Numbered from the stretch's first letter, positions 50,667-58,972 are shown. The stretch: DNA of 64,000 nt from Oceanicaulis sp. HLUCCA04 (GCA_001314625.1 LJSH01000005.1:182285-246284); one strand, 5' to 3'. The notes: a model not told the origin generated them from the sequence alone. Translations and numbers: made by a program.

Positions 50667-51434
50667 TTGGTTCTTGACGTCCAGGCCCTGACAAAGACCT
50701 TCGCTGGCGGCGTCACCGCTGTCGATGCGGCAAGCTTTACCGTCGGACCCGGCGCGTTGCTGGCGCTGGTGGGCGAATCCGGTTGCGGCAAGACCACCAC
50801 GCTCAAAATGATCAACCGCCTGCTGGAACCCAGCGCCGGCACGGTCAGCTTTGACGGCGATGACGTGTCGGGGCTGGATCCGGTTCTGCTTCGCCGCCGC
50901 ATGGGCTGGGTCATGCAGGGCGACGGGCTGTTCCCCCATTTCACCGTGTCCGAGAACATCGCCGTCACGCCGCGACTGGCCGGATGGGACGCTGCTCGGA
51001 CACGCACACGCATCCGCGTGCTGCTTGAACTGGTCCAGCTGGATCCGTCAGAGTTTGAACACCGCTATCCGGCAGAGCTTTCCGGTGGCCAGCGGCAGCG
51101 CGTGGGCCTCGCCCGCGCACTGGCTGCCGAGCCGCCTTTGCTCCTGATGGATGAGCCGTTTGGCGCTTTGGACCCCATCACGCGCGACAGCTTGCGCGAG
51201 GACGTGCAGGATTTGCGCGCCCGGCTGGGATTTGCCGCCGTGATGGTGACGCACGACATGGCCGAGGCGCTGCTTCTGGCTGACGAAATCGCTGTCATGC
51301 GTGCAGGACAGATTGTCCAGCTCGGCACGCCTTCCCAGCTTTTGTCCGATCCGGCCGATCCTTACGTGGAGACGTTGCTGGCAACGCCGCGCCGGGAAGC
51401 CGAGCGCGTCGCCGCGCTGGCCGGGCAGGCATGA
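50667..51434 (+). CDS. ABC transporter ATPase (glycine betaine/choline/proline type)
   Basis: 255-residue ABC ATPase. Walker A LVGESGCGKTTTLKMIN, Q-loop MGWVMQGDGLFPHFTV, signature AELSGGQRQRVGLARAL and Walker B LLLMDEPFGALDPITR with the switch His in VMVTHDMAEALLLA. The GLFPHFTV Q-loop is typical of OpuA/OpuC/ProV transporters. No CBS domains, unlike ProV. TTG start at 50667 with TTTAGGA upstream. Overlaps the next gene (ATGA), so the two form the transporter. Confidence 0.9.
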   Translation: MVLDVQALTKTFAGGVTAVDAASFTVGPGALLALVGESGCGKTTTLKMINRLLEPSAGTVSFDGDDVSGLDPVLLRRRMGWVMQGDGLFPHFTVSENIAVTPRLAGWDAARTRTRIRVLLELVQLDPSEFEHRYPAELSGGQRQRVGLARALAAEPPLLLMDEPFGALDPITRDSLREDVQDLRARLGFAAVMVTHDMAEALLLADEIAVMRAGQIVQLGTPSQLLSDPADPYVETLLATPRREAERVAALAGQA

Positions 51435-52996
51435 TGGAGGCGCTCGCCCAGCCGTTTGCGATGTTGCCGGAATTTCTCGGCGGGCATTTGCGCCTGTCAC
51501 TGGGCGCCATGGGCTGCGGGCTGCTGATTGCCCTGCCGCTGGGCGTGCTGGCGGCGCGCAACCGGGTGATTGCCGGGCCTGCACTCGCCATTGCCGGAAC
51601 TTTCCAGACCATACCGGCGCTGGCCTTGCTGGCGCTCATGGTGCCGTTGCTGGGAGGGCGTATCGGTTTTCTGCCCGCCTTTGCCGCGCTCACGCTCTAC
51701 GCCATTCTGCCGGTCTTGAGGAACACGATAGTGGGCCTGCGCGGGGTGGATCCGGTCGTGCGGGAAGCCGCGCGCGGCGTCGGCATGACGCAAGTGCAGA
51801 GCCTTTACCGGGTCGAACTGCCGCTTGCCCTGCCCACCATCATGGCGGGCATACGCACCGCCTCGGTCTGGGTTATCGGCGCGGCAACTTTGGCAACGCC
51901 GGTCGGGGCTGCCTCGCTGGGCAATTACATCTTCTCCGGCCTGCAGACGCGCAACTGGACGCTGGTCATATTCGGCTGTGTGGCATCGGCGGCGTCGGCG
52001 CTGATCATTGACGGGCTTTTGAAACTGATGGAAAGCGCTGCCGCGCGCCGCCGCGCGGGCAGGGCGCTGGTGTCGGGTGCGGGGCTGGTGATCATCGTGG
52101 CACTCGCCCTTCTGCCGCCCGGCGCCTTCTCCGGCGCGGTTGCCACACAACGTACGAGCGGCACGATGCCAGTGCAGGCCGGCGGGTTTGGCGATCAGCC
52201 CGTCACCATCGGCGCCAAGGCCTTCACCGAGCAGTATATCCTGGCCGGGCTGATGGAGGGCGTCCTTGAAGACGCGGGCGCCGATGTGCGCAGGCGGGAC
52301 AATCTGGGCTCCACGGTGGCGTTCGACGCGCTGATTTCCGGCGAGATCGATGTCTATATCGATTATTCCGGCACCCTCTGGGCGACCATTCTGGAGCGGG
52401 AGGACATGCCCGGCCGTCATGTCATGCAGGCGGAAATCACCAGCTGGATGTGGACGCGGCACGGCGTGCTGGTGCTCGGCGCGCTGGGTTTTGAAAATGC
52501 CTATGGCATCGCAGTGCGCCGTGATGCAGCCGTTGAAGAAGGCCTTCGTGATATTGGCGATCTGGCCCGCCTGCCGGGGCTTTCCATTGGCGCGGATTCT
52601 GAATTTTTCGCGCGCGCGGAGTGGACAGGTTTGCGAAATGCCTATGGCCTGAATGATGCCCGCGCACGGGCCATGGATTCCACGTTCATGTATGCCGCCG
52701 TGCGCGATGGCGAAGTGGATGCCATCACTGCCTACACCACTGACGGACGCATCTCCGCCTTTGATCTGGTGATCCTGGATGATCCGGCCGGCATCTTGCC
52801 GCCCTATGACGCGCTGGTGCTGGTGTCACCGGCTGCTGCCAGCCGCCCGGCGATAGCCCAGGCCCTTGCGCCGCTTCTGGGCGCCATCAGCGCTGATGCC
52901 ATGCGCGAGGCCAATGGCGTGGTCGATCTGGAACGCCGCTCTGTGGGCGAAGCGGTATCGGGGCTTCGTGCCCGGCTGGGCACGCCGCCGTCCTGA
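51431..52996 (+). CDS. Osmoprotectant ABC transporter, fused permease and substrate-binding protein
   Basis: 521 residues in two parts. Residues 1-210 are an OpuCB-type permease: six helices with GVDPVVREAARGVGMTQVQ (EAA loop touching the ATPase). After a linker helix (about 215-235, ALVSGAGLVIIVALALLP), residues 255-515 are an OpuCC-like quaternary-amine binding protein (VTIGAKAFTEQYILAGLMEG, DVYIDYSGTLWATIL, DGEVDAITAYTTDGRI). The fusion places the binding domain in the periplasm, tethered to the channel. Imports glycine betaine, choline or a related compound in osmotic stress; the exact substrate is not decidable. Confidence 0.9.
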   Translation: MMEALAQPFAMLPEFLGGHLRLSLGAMGCGLLIALPLGVLAARNRVIAGPALAIAGTFQTIPALALLALMVPLLGGRIGFLPAFAALTLYAILPVLRNTIVGLRGVDPVVREAARGVGMTQVQSLYRVELPLALPTIMAGIRTASVWVIGAATLATPVGAASLGNYIFSGLQTRNWTLVIFGCVASAASALIIDGLLKLMESAAARRRAGRALVSGAGLVIIVALALLPPGAFSGAVATQRTSGTMPVQAGGFGDQPVTIGAKAFTEQYILAGLMEGVLEDAGADVRRRDNLGSTVAFDALISGEIDVYIDYSGTLWATILEREDMPGRHVMQAEITSWMWTRHGVLVLGALGFENAYGIAVRRDAAVEEGLRDIGDLARLPGLSIGADSEFFARAEWTGLRNAYGLNDARARAMDSTFMYAAVRDGEVDAITAYTTDGRISAFDLVILDDPAGILPPYDALVLVSPAAASRPAIAQALAPLLGAISADAMREANGVVDLERRSVGEAVSGLRARLGTPPS

Positions 52997-53164
52997 TCCC
53001 GGCCGCGACCGCATCCTGACCTGCTGTTGCTGTTTTGTGACACCTGCGCCGGGCCCACAGGCCCCTGCGCATCGGTCCTGCCACCTCATGCGTTTGGATT
53101 TCAGGATTGGGCATCAGGCGCGCTGCGGCAACGCGCGGCGCGAACGACCGAAAAGGGCAATCTG

Positions 53165-53917
53165 ATGCAAAAACTCGCTTTACTCGCGGCTGTGGCCGCA
53201 CTTCCGCTTGCCGCTCCGTCCGCTCTGGCGCAACAGCCGGGCGACTATAACTGGAACGGTTCCTATATCGGCGCAAACCTGGGTCAGGGCGATAACGCCG
53301 ACTTCGAGCTTGATGCAGCGCTGGAAGTTGATCCCGGCACCGCCTTCTTCCCCGGTGCTCTGGCGGGCGGCACATTTCCCACCATGCGCACCTTTGATGG
53401 CGATGGCCTGGTGGGCGGCATCCAGGCTGGCCATAACTGGCAGTCGGGCATGTTTGTCTTCGGCGGCGAGCTGGACGTCCAGCTATCTGAAATCAGCTCT
53501 GCCATCTCTATCGCGAATGCACCCGGCGGTGCGGCCGACAATCCCGATGGCTTCACCGATCTGAACTTCGAAGTGGACTATTTTGCCACCGCGCGCGGGC
53601 GTGCCGGCGTGGCGTTTGACCGGATCCTGCTCTACGCCACGGGCGGCGTTGCCCATGGCCGCGTCGATTTCGACCGCAATTACCGTGTCGCGGGCGCTGA
53701 AGTCTCTGACAGCGCCAGTTCCAACCAGACGGGCTGGACCTACGGTGCCGGTCTGGAATGGGGCATGAACGAGTACTGGACCCTGCGCGGCGAGTATTCG
53801 CGTGTCGATCTGGGCAGCGACAGCTTCGACACCAGCTATTCAGATGGCACGATTGGCCGTGCGACCATCGACACGCAGTTCGACGTCATCCGTGCGGGCG
53901 TGAATTTCCGCTTCTAG
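53165..53917 (+). CDS. Outer-membrane beta-barrel protein (OmpA-like/Omp25 family)
   Basis: 250 residues with a signal peptide (MQKLALLAAVAALPLAAPSALA). The rest alternates polar and aromatic strands: WNGSYIGANLG, GLVGGIQAGHNWQSGMFVFG, YFATARGRAGVAFDRILLY, WTYGAGLEWGMNEYWTLRGE, ending VIRAGVNFRF with the terminal Phe read by the BAM machinery. Eight-stranded barrel size, as in porin-family surface antigens. Transport or adhesion role unknown. The 168 bp before it (52997-53164) contain nothing obvious. Confidence 0.9.
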   Translation: MQKLALLAAVAALPLAAPSALAQQPGDYNWNGSYIGANLGQGDNADFELDAALEVDPGTAFFPGALAGGTFPTMRTFDGDGLVGGIQAGHNWQSGMFVFGGELDVQLSEISSAISIANAPGGAADNPDGFTDLNFEVDYFATARGRAGVAFDRILLYATGGVAHGRVDFDRNYRVAGAEVSDSASSNQTGWTYGAGLEWGMNEYWTLRGEYSRVDLGSDSFDTSYSDGTIGRATIDTQFDVIRAGVNFRF

Positions 53918-53944
53918 TGCCGCGAATCTGCCGTCAGAAAAGCA

Positions 53945-53974
53945 GAAGCCCCGGCCAGAGATGGCCGGGGCTTC
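53945..53974 (+). terminator. Hairpin terminator between the barrel gene and phoH
   Basis: GAAGCCCCGGCCA (53945-53957), loop GAGA, TGGCCGGGGCTTC (53962-53974); 13 perfect pairs. Both genes run towards it, so it can act in both directions. No long U-run on either side. Confidence 0.8.
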
Positions 53975-53995
53975 CATGACGTTGCTTGTCAGCCG

Positions 53996-54748
53996 CTAGA
54001 GCACGTCGAGCATGGAGGCCACGAGCGGGTGGCGGACAATGTCCTTGGCCTCAAGGCGTATCACGGCGATGTCCTGGACGCCTTCCAGCCGCTCGCAAAT
54101 ATCCTTCAGCCCGGACATTTCCGGCAGCAGGTCGGTTTGTGCCGGATCACCGGTAACGACCATGGTGGAGTTCCAGCCCAGCCGGGTCAGCAGCATTTTG
54201 AGCTGCCCGTAGGTGCAGTTCTGGGCCTCGTCGACCACGATATAGGCGTTGTTGAGCGTGCGCCCGCGCATATAGGCAATCGGGGCTATCTCGATCAGGC
54301 CTTCGGCCATCAGCGCTTTGAGGCGTTTCGGGCTGAGCCGGTCGGCGAGCGCGTCGTAGAGCGGGCGCAGATAGGGGGCGAGTTTTTCCTCCAGAGCGCC
54401 GGGCAGGAAGCCGATATGCTCGCCAGCCTCCACCGCCGGACGTGACAGTACGATACGCCCCACCTGACCGCTTTCCAGCGCCTCGACCGCCTTGGAGACG
54501 GCCAGATAGGTCTTGCCGGTGCCGGCCGGGCCCATCGCCATGACCAGGTTGTGGTCATCGATCGCCGTCATCAGCCGCGCCTGTCCCTCCGAGCGCGGTT
54601 TTACATTCTTGATGTAGCGCTGGTCCCGCATGGGTTCGCCGTCATCCGGGCTCCAGTTCGTGCCGGGGAAGAGGGCGCGGACCTTCTCCTCCTGATAATG
54701 CTCGGCATTGAACGCGCCCTGACGGCGTTTGGCGGTGCGCTTGCTCAT
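53996..54748 (-). CDS. PhoH-family ATPase
   Basis: 250-residue PhoH-like P-loop protein. Walker A MAMGPAGTGKTYLAVSKAVE near residue 72, Walker B AYIVVDEAQNCTYGQLKMLL, and TRLGWNSTMVVTGDPAQTDL. It lacks the N-terminal extension of full PhoH, and the basic N-terminus (MSKRTAKRRQGAF) may bind RNA. Possibly linked to RNA processing under stress. Start at 54748 with GGAGGACGCC upstream. Confidence 0.9.
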   Translation of the reverse strand: MSKRTAKRRQGAFNAEHYQEEKVRALFPGTNWSPDDGEPMRDQRYIKNVKPRSEGQARLMTAIDDHNLVMAMGPAGTGKTYLAVSKAVEALESGQVGRIVLSRPAVEAGEHIGFLPGALEEKLAPYLRPLYDALADRLSPKRLKALMAEGLIEIAPIAYMRGRTLNNAYIVVDEAQNCTYGQLKMLLTRLGWNSTMVVTGDPAQTDLLPEMSGLKDICERLEGVQDIAVIRLEAKDIVRHPLVASMLDVL

Positions 54749-55097
54749 ATTGGCGTCCTCCGGACAAGAAAAAGCCCCTGGTGCGGGTGCACGAGGGGCG
54801 GGCAAAAAGGATTCAGTCTGGACAAGGCAGATGCGGAAGGCGCGATGGCCGATCCGTACGGGTCTGGCGTTGGCGGTGCGTACGGCATGGTGCCGCGGCC
54901 TCCGTGCAAAAAGCCTATATCCCTCACGACCGATCCGAAGATGCCGCTTGTGGCGGCTGCTCCCCTCTCGAATCGCATCTACAGTCTCATGCTAAGACAG
55001 TGAACGAAGTATGAGTCAGCCCGTCGCTGAAACTTCACATCGAGGCGATGCAGTTTGGCCACGCCGTGCTGATGCCTGCAGCAGGAAGGGACACAAA
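54749..55097. other. 349-bp gap between phoH and the carbonic anhydrase gene
   Basis: Divergent promoter region. It contains an imperfect hairpin just upstream of phoH (AAGCCCCTGGTGCGGGTGCA with GAGGGGCGGGC) and one possible 52-codon frame at 54845-55003 listed separately. Several in-frame starts upstream of the carbonic anhydrase (55011) are not supported by ribosome sites. Nothing else recognisable. Confidence 0.6.
54845..55003 (+). CDS. Possible 52-residue protein, uncertain
   Basis: ATG 54845 opens a frame beginning MADPYGSGVGGAYGMVPRPP and ending NRIYSLMLRQ, terminated before the carbonic anhydrase. A Gly/Tyr-rich first third, a central Cys-Lys-Lys and a Leu-rich end. GCGGAAGGCGCG upstream is a poor ribosome site. 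No family recognised. Could be chance; only conservation in relatives would settle it. Confidence 0.25.
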   Translation: MADPYGSGVGGAYGMVPRPPCKKPISLTTDPKMPLVAAAPLSNRIYSLMLRQ

Positions 55098-55619
55098 ATG
55101 AGCGTTTACGAGCTGGACGGGGTTCGCCCGCAAATCGCCGACGGCGTCTGGATCGCCCCGGGTGCCAGCGTGCTGGGACGGGTAAAGCTGGGCCGCAATG
55201 TCTCGGTCTGGTTTGGCGCCGTGCTGCGCGGTGATGTGGAAGACATCGTCATCGGTGATGACACCAATATCCAGGACGGCACGGTGATCCATGCCGATCC
55301 GGGCAAGCCCACCATTCTTGGCAAGGGCATCACGGTCGGCCATCAGGCCATGCTGCACGGATGCCAGATTGGCGATTACTCGCTGGTGGGTATCGGCGCG
55401 ACCGTGCTGAACGGCGCGAAAATCGGGAAAAACTGCCTGATCGGCGCGCACACGCTGATTACTGAAGGCAAGGAAATTCCTGACAATTCCATGGTGTTGG
55501 GGTCACCGGGCAAGATCATCAAGACGTTTGATGACGATATGGCTGCGATCTTCAAGGCCAGCGCCGACCATTATATCGCCAACGCCAAACGCTTTGCCGA
55601 GGGTCTGCGCGAGATCTGA
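55098..55619 (+). CDS. Gamma-class carbonic anhydrase-like hexapeptide protein
   Basis: 173 residues folding as a left-handed beta-helix. Hexapeptide turns (GASVLGRVKLGRNVSVWFGA; VIGDDTNIQDGTVIHADPG) and the three metal His: one in VIHADPG, two in TVGHQAMLHGCQIG. Related to YrdA/PaaY and the mitochondrial complex I gamma-CAs. Catalytic activity varies in this branch. Start at 55098 (MSVYELDG) with GCAGGAAGGG upstream. Convergent with the GYF gene. Confidence 0.92.
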   Translation: MSVYELDGVRPQIADGVWIAPGASVLGRVKLGRNVSVWFGAVLRGDVEDIVIGDDTNIQDGTVIHADPGKPTILGKGITVGHQAMLHGCQIGDYSLVGIGATVLNGAKIGKNCLIGAHTLITEGKEIPDNSMVLGSPGKIIKTFDDDMAAIFKASADHYIANAKRFAEGLREI

Positions 55620-55639
55620 GGGGAAATTTTCCAATACTC

Positions 55640-55729
55640 CGCATATCCCCCGCCTCCGCGGGGGCAGGCCGTGCGCCGCTGCGGGCAATCCCCGGTCGTA
55701 GCCGGGGAATGCGTTGCGGAGCTAAAACC
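55640..55729 (+). repeat. Palindrome-rich intergenic element between convergent genes
   Basis: Two hairpins: CCCCCGC...GCGGGGG (55647-55664) and TCCCCGG...CCGGGGA (55689-55708), then ATGCGTTGCGGAGCTAAAAC (55709-55728). That last motif matches ATGCGTTGCGGAGCTGAAGA at 29891-29910 in the block behind tRNA-Leu, so the two places share a repeat family. Sits between convergent stops, suiting a two-way terminator. Confidence 0.6.
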
Positions 55730-55733
55730 AACC

Positions 55734-56234
55734 CTATTGCGGCCGGCCCCACAGCTCGCGGATGCGCTGGTCGGTTTCACGTCCGAAATTGAACCAGGCG
55801 GTGCGGTCGCGCGAGGCATCGACCACGATCAGCTTGTCATCGCGGGCCAGAAGATGGCTGAGCTCATTGCGCAGGGTCGCCGCTGTAGACGGCGCACGCA
55901 GGAGCCAGACGCCCGGCGCAATGTTTTCTGCGTCCCCGAAATCTTTCAGGCTGGCTTCAAAACCGGCGCGGCTGTCCTCGCCAAGGGTGGCGACAATCAC
56001 GAAATTGGCGGTGCGGGCATCTGTGGGAGCAGGGCGTTTGGCGCCGGGGCTGCGGCGTGCCTCGTCCAGCCAGGCCTTGAACTGGGCCACGTCCGACGCG
56101 TTTTCCCAGCCCTCTTCGCGGCTTTGCGATACCGATGAGTGGCCCGCAATGCGCCCTTCGGTCACGAAAGCGCGCATCTGCGCTCCGGTGTAGGGGCCGT
56201 ACACGCGGCCATCGACTTTTACAAACCAGGACAT
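55734..56234 (-). CDS. GYF-domain (GYF_2) protein, hypothetical
   Basis: 166 residues. N-terminus MSWFVKVDGRVYGPYTGAQM to RAFVTEGRIAGHSSV is a GYF_2 domain (W-x-x-x-x-G-x-x-x-G-P-Y), which in other proteins binds proline-rich partners. The remaining 100 residues (ANFVIVATLGEDSRAGFEAS and WLLRAPSTAATLRNELSHLL) form an unassigned alpha/beta domain. No signal peptide. Start at 56234 chosen because the GYF domain begins there; an ATG 11 codons further up is in frame. Gap 56235-56403 shows no gene. Confidence 0.82.
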   Translation of the reverse strand: MSWFVKVDGRVYGPYTGAQMRAFVTEGRIAGHSSVSQSREEGWENASDVAQFKAWLDEARRSPGAKRPAPTDARTANFVIVATLGEDSRAGFEASLKDFGDAENIAPGVWLLRAPSTAATLRNELSHLLARDDKLIVVDASRDRTAWFNFGRETDQRIRELWGRPQ

Positions 56235-56403
56235 CGCTATTCCATCATCGCGCGGCATCGGGAGCATTCTCCATCCAAGCCTCTCGATTCGAGACTATGC
56301 AGGGCTTACGGCAAGATTCAGGCCGGTTAGGGGGATATGGGCCACGAATGTGACCTTTTCTGTGCCCGGCGCTCAAAAAAGCGCAACCGGCCAGCACCCT
56401 CAC

Positions 56404-57039
56404 TCACCCTCTCGGAGGATCGAACGCCACCGCGAAGCCATTGTCCAGCCAGCGTGTCACATGGCCGGTCAGGTCTCCCACCGAAACCTTTTCGCCGATG
56501 CGCGGGCGTTCCAGACAGGCGAAGGCCGCCCCGGAAATCGATACATCAACAAGGTCGGCCTGGATGAGCACGCCGTCTTTCAGGCGCACCTTGACCCGGC
56601 CCGCTCCGGGCTTGCGCGGTGCGGCGCGGTCTTCTTCCAGCCCGAGGCGCTCCATATTGAAACGCCAGGTGATCGCATCACCCAGCCGGTCACGCTTGCG
56701 CTGTGTGGCATTGAAACGCACGGCAAAGCCGCGCGCACCGGCGCGCACCACATCACCCTCCACCCGGCCCAGCCCGTCAAACAGCATGACAATACGTTCG
56801 CCGAGCGCTGGCGGGATGTCGGCAGCAATACGTGCGCCGCCGGGCGACACATCAACCAGTGTGCAGGCAAATTCCCCGCGCACAGGATCGAGAAAACGTC
56901 CCGGCAGGCGCAAGGGTACGCGGCGGTGGCGGCGCTGTTCCTGCGCGCCCACTGCGGCGATGCGTATCTTGCGCTTGTCGAGACGCACGCTCAGATCGGT
57001 GTGATGTCCCATGCCAGCCTCACTGTTCACAGCAGGCAT
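56404..57039 (-). CDS. Tandem PilZ-domain protein (c-di-GMP receptor)
   Basis: 211 residues with two PilZ-like domains. The first has RRHRRVPLRLPGRFLD and LVDVSPGGARIAADI, matching the RxxxR and D/NxSxxG c-di-GMP contacts. The second (VKVRLKDGVLIQADLVDVSI with SGAAFACLERPRIG) keeps the D-x-S-x-x-G motif but its RxxxR is weak. Likely a cytosolic effector of c-di-GMP, the same messenger the EAL protein removes. Start at 57039, alternative at 57012. Confidence 0.87.
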   Translation of the reverse strand: MPAVNSEAGMGHHTDLSVRLDKRKIRIAAVGAQEQRRHRRVPLRLPGRFLDPVRGEFACTLVDVSPGGARIAADIPPALGERIVMLFDGLGRVEGDVVRAGARGFAVRFNATQRKRDRLGDAITWRFNMERLGLEEDRAAPRKPGAGRVKVRLKDGVLIQADLVDVSISGAAFACLERPRIGEKVSVGDLTGHVTRWLDNGFAVAFDPPRG

Positions 57040-57071
57040 GATAGGCGGGTTCCGGTTAAAATTTGGCCAAG

Positions 57072-57632
57072 CTAGCCGTCATTGGCCACGCGGGCGGGGA
57101 CGCGCGTCTCGCGAAGCCCCCTGAAGACCTGAACAGAGCTTTCCGGTTCGGCAGCAGGACGCAGCTCTTTGAGCACATGGCGCACGGCGGGGCGCCCGTC
57201 CAGGCTGCGCCCTGGCAAAGGCTGGTAGAGGCCCAGGCACCTGTCCACCCAGCCATCCGGTCCGCGTAAAGGAAGCAGGGCGACTTCCACCTCCACCGAG
57301 CGGCCATCAATGGACGCGGCATCAGCCAGTGCGCAGGCCGGTGCCGGCACGCTGAGCGCGCCTTCGATCAGGGCTGTCATGTGCTGGCGGTCATGGCCGC
57401 GCCACAGGCCCAGAAAGTTCTGGTCCTTGAATTCACGGCTGTGCATCTGGCACAGCGATGTGCCCGCAAGCCGGAAAATATGGTGATCACGGTCCATCCG
57501 GCGCAGGATGAACAGATGGCTCAAAAGCCCGGCCAGATCGCGCGGCGCAATATCGCTGCGCGTTGGTGCAGAACGTCCAAGCCTTCGCGCATCCCAATAC
57601 GCAAACAGCGTCTTTGTGTTTTCATGGCGCAT
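57072..57632 (-). CDS. PAS-domain protein of the PAS_5 type
   Basis: 186 residues without catalytic partner domain. LFAYWDARRLGRSAPTRSDI, APRDLAGLLSHLFILRRMDR and FRLAGTSLCQMHSREFKDQN fit the alphaproteobacterial PAS_5 (DUF1472-like) domain, predicted to bind a small ligand. Start at 57632 (MRHENTKTLF) chosen because AAAGAGGA precedes it; ATG 57659 is the alternative. Same strand and 32 bp after the PilZ gene, so probably co-transcribed with it. Signalling output unknown. Confidence 0.75.
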   Translation of the reverse strand: MRHENTKTLFAYWDARRLGRSAPTRSDIAPRDLAGLLSHLFILRRMDRDHHIFRLAGTSLCQMHSREFKDQNFLGLWRGHDRQHMTALIEGALSVPAPACALADAASIDGRSVEVEVALLPLRGPDGWVDRCLGLYQPLPGRSLDGRPAVRHVLKELRPAAEPESSVQVFRGLRETRVPARVANDG

Positions 57633-57806
57633 GAGCAGCCGGTCCTCTTTATCCCTCATGGGAGCGCAAGGCAGTCCTGCTTTTGGACAGGCGCGCTCTG
57701 ATCGGAGCGGTGGACTGCAAGCGGCTTGCCAAGTGCTTTTTTCGCCCTCACGGCCAAAACGGCATTGTTCTTGCGGGCAGCTGTGCAAACAGACGGGAGT
57801 GACCCC

Positions 57807-58691
57807 ATGGGCGTTTCAACTCGATACGCAAAAGCACTTGGCGCAGTGATCGCAGCAACCCTTGCCAGCGCAGCGGCCACCGCCGCGCAGCATCACGGGC
57901 CGACGCCGGTATCTCCGCCGCCGCCCAGCCATCATTGCTGCCAGCACGGGCAGGGGCCGCAGGTGCGCACCCCCTCGATCCGCATTGGCGGGCCGTCCAT
58001 TCATATTGGCGGGCCGCGTATCAATATCGGCGGCGTGCATCTGAACAATCAGGTCAATGTGAACGTCAACGCGCAAGCGAGCGCCAGTGCCAGCGCGATG
58101 GCGGGCGCTTCGGCCAATAACACCACTATCGTCTATGGCGGCGGGGGCGGTTTCATCTCGCGCGGGGTTGCTCCGGCAGCCACGGCGATTTCCGGCCTTG
58201 CGCTCGCCGATGAATACGAGATGGAAGAGGAAAGCTATTCACGCTGGGTCGAGGGCTGGCGGGTCGTGCGCGCGGTCTGCATCGATGACCGGGGCACGCC
58301 GCACCCCGCATCGCGCCCGGAACGTGATGAGCGTGTACGCGAAGGCTTTGAGGGCGAGATTTTCCGCTGCATGTCCGGCACCACTTTGCAGGCAACACTG
58401 GGTAACCGCCTCGAGAGCGGCGAGGACCATTTTGAAGGCGGTCAAATCATCCAGTGCGAGCGCGGCGATGCGCTGCGCTATGGCCGCGGCGGAGAGGTGT
58501 TCTGCGCCCCGGCAGAGGCCGCGCGCGACTGTAATGAGCGCTCACTGCTGCGCCTCTACGGACCCGGCGTGCGCCTGGTCTATGTGCGCTATGAGGAACA
58601 CTATACGGCCATGCGCGAGCGACGCCGCGAACGCCGCACCGCCACCAGTCTCAACCTGATGCTCGATGGCGGCGTGGGCGGGTATCACTAG
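57807..58691 (+). CDS. Exported protein with an IGG ladder and Ala/Ser/Asn-rich region, family not recognised
   Basis: 294 residues. Signal peptide (MGVSTRYAKALGAVIAATLA, AAATAA-QHH), then a His/Pro/Cys stretch (PPPPSHHCCQHGQGP), a four-rung ladder in which IGG recurs every seven residues (SIRIGGPSIHIGGPRINIGG), then NNQVNVNVNAQASASASAMA, a Gly patch (YGGGGGF) and a soluble domain from about residue 130 with four or more Cys (RAVCIDDRG, IFRCMSG, IIQCERG, VFCAPAEAARDC). The C-terminal 40 residues are basic. Looks like a surface or holdfast-type protein, but nothing proves this. GACGGGAG precedes ATG 57807. Followed by repeats and a strong terminator. Confidence 0.8.
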   Translation: MGVSTRYAKALGAVIAATLASAAATAAQHHGPTPVSPPPPSHHCCQHGQGPQVRTPSIRIGGPSIHIGGPRINIGGVHLNNQVNVNVNAQASASASAMAGASANNTTIVYGGGGGFISRGVAPAATAISGLALADEYEMEEESYSRWVEGWRVVRAVCIDDRGTPHPASRPERDERVREGFEGEIFRCMSGTTLQATLGNRLESGEDHFEGGQIIQCERGDALRYGRGGEVFCAPAEAARDCNERSLLRLYGPGVRLVYVRYEEHYTAMRERRRERRTATSLNLMLDGGVGGYH

Positions 58692-58708
58692 ATCTGAGGA
58701 GCCCACTC

Positions 58709-58920
58709 CCTGAAATCCCGGAGGCCCGTGAGGGCCGTCCGGGAACAGCCTCAGGAAAATTCTGACAGAGGCCCCCGGGTCTCGCGAAACGCTCGCCCGG
58801 GGTTTCATTGAAGGGCAAATTTTCTGAACTCCCGGCCAAGCGCAGCGCAGAGCCGGGACCTGTCGCCAGACTGGCATGAGGCCCCGGACAGCGCTTCGCG
58901 CTTTTCAGGGGTTCACACAC
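58709..58920 (+). repeat. Two-hairpin dispersed repeat, copies 4 and 5 in tandem
   Basis: Two full units in the 372-bp gap between the exported protein and the pentapeptide gene. Unit 4 (58709-58805): CTGAAATCCCGGAGGCCCGT with GGGCCGTCCGGGA, then AGGCCCCCGGG and CCCGGGGTTTCA. Unit 5 (58825-58920): CTGAACTCCCGGCCAAGCGC with GAGCCGGGACC, then AGGCCCCGGA and a GCGCTTCGCGC hairpin ending GGGGTTCA. Borders match copies near 9.9 and 36.4 kb, while hairpin interiors differ but remain self-complementary. Confidence 0.75.
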
Positions 58921-58939
58921 TACAACACACCCCGCCTGA

Positions 58940-58972
58940 CGGCCCCGGAGATTTCCGGGGCCGCTTTTTTTT
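58940..58972 (+). terminator. Rho-independent terminator
   Basis: CGGCCCCGGA (58940-58949), loop GATT, TCCGGGGCCG (58954-58963), C, then nine T (58965-58973). The best canonical terminator in the window. It ends the transcript of the exported protein after the two repeat units. Confidence 0.92.
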
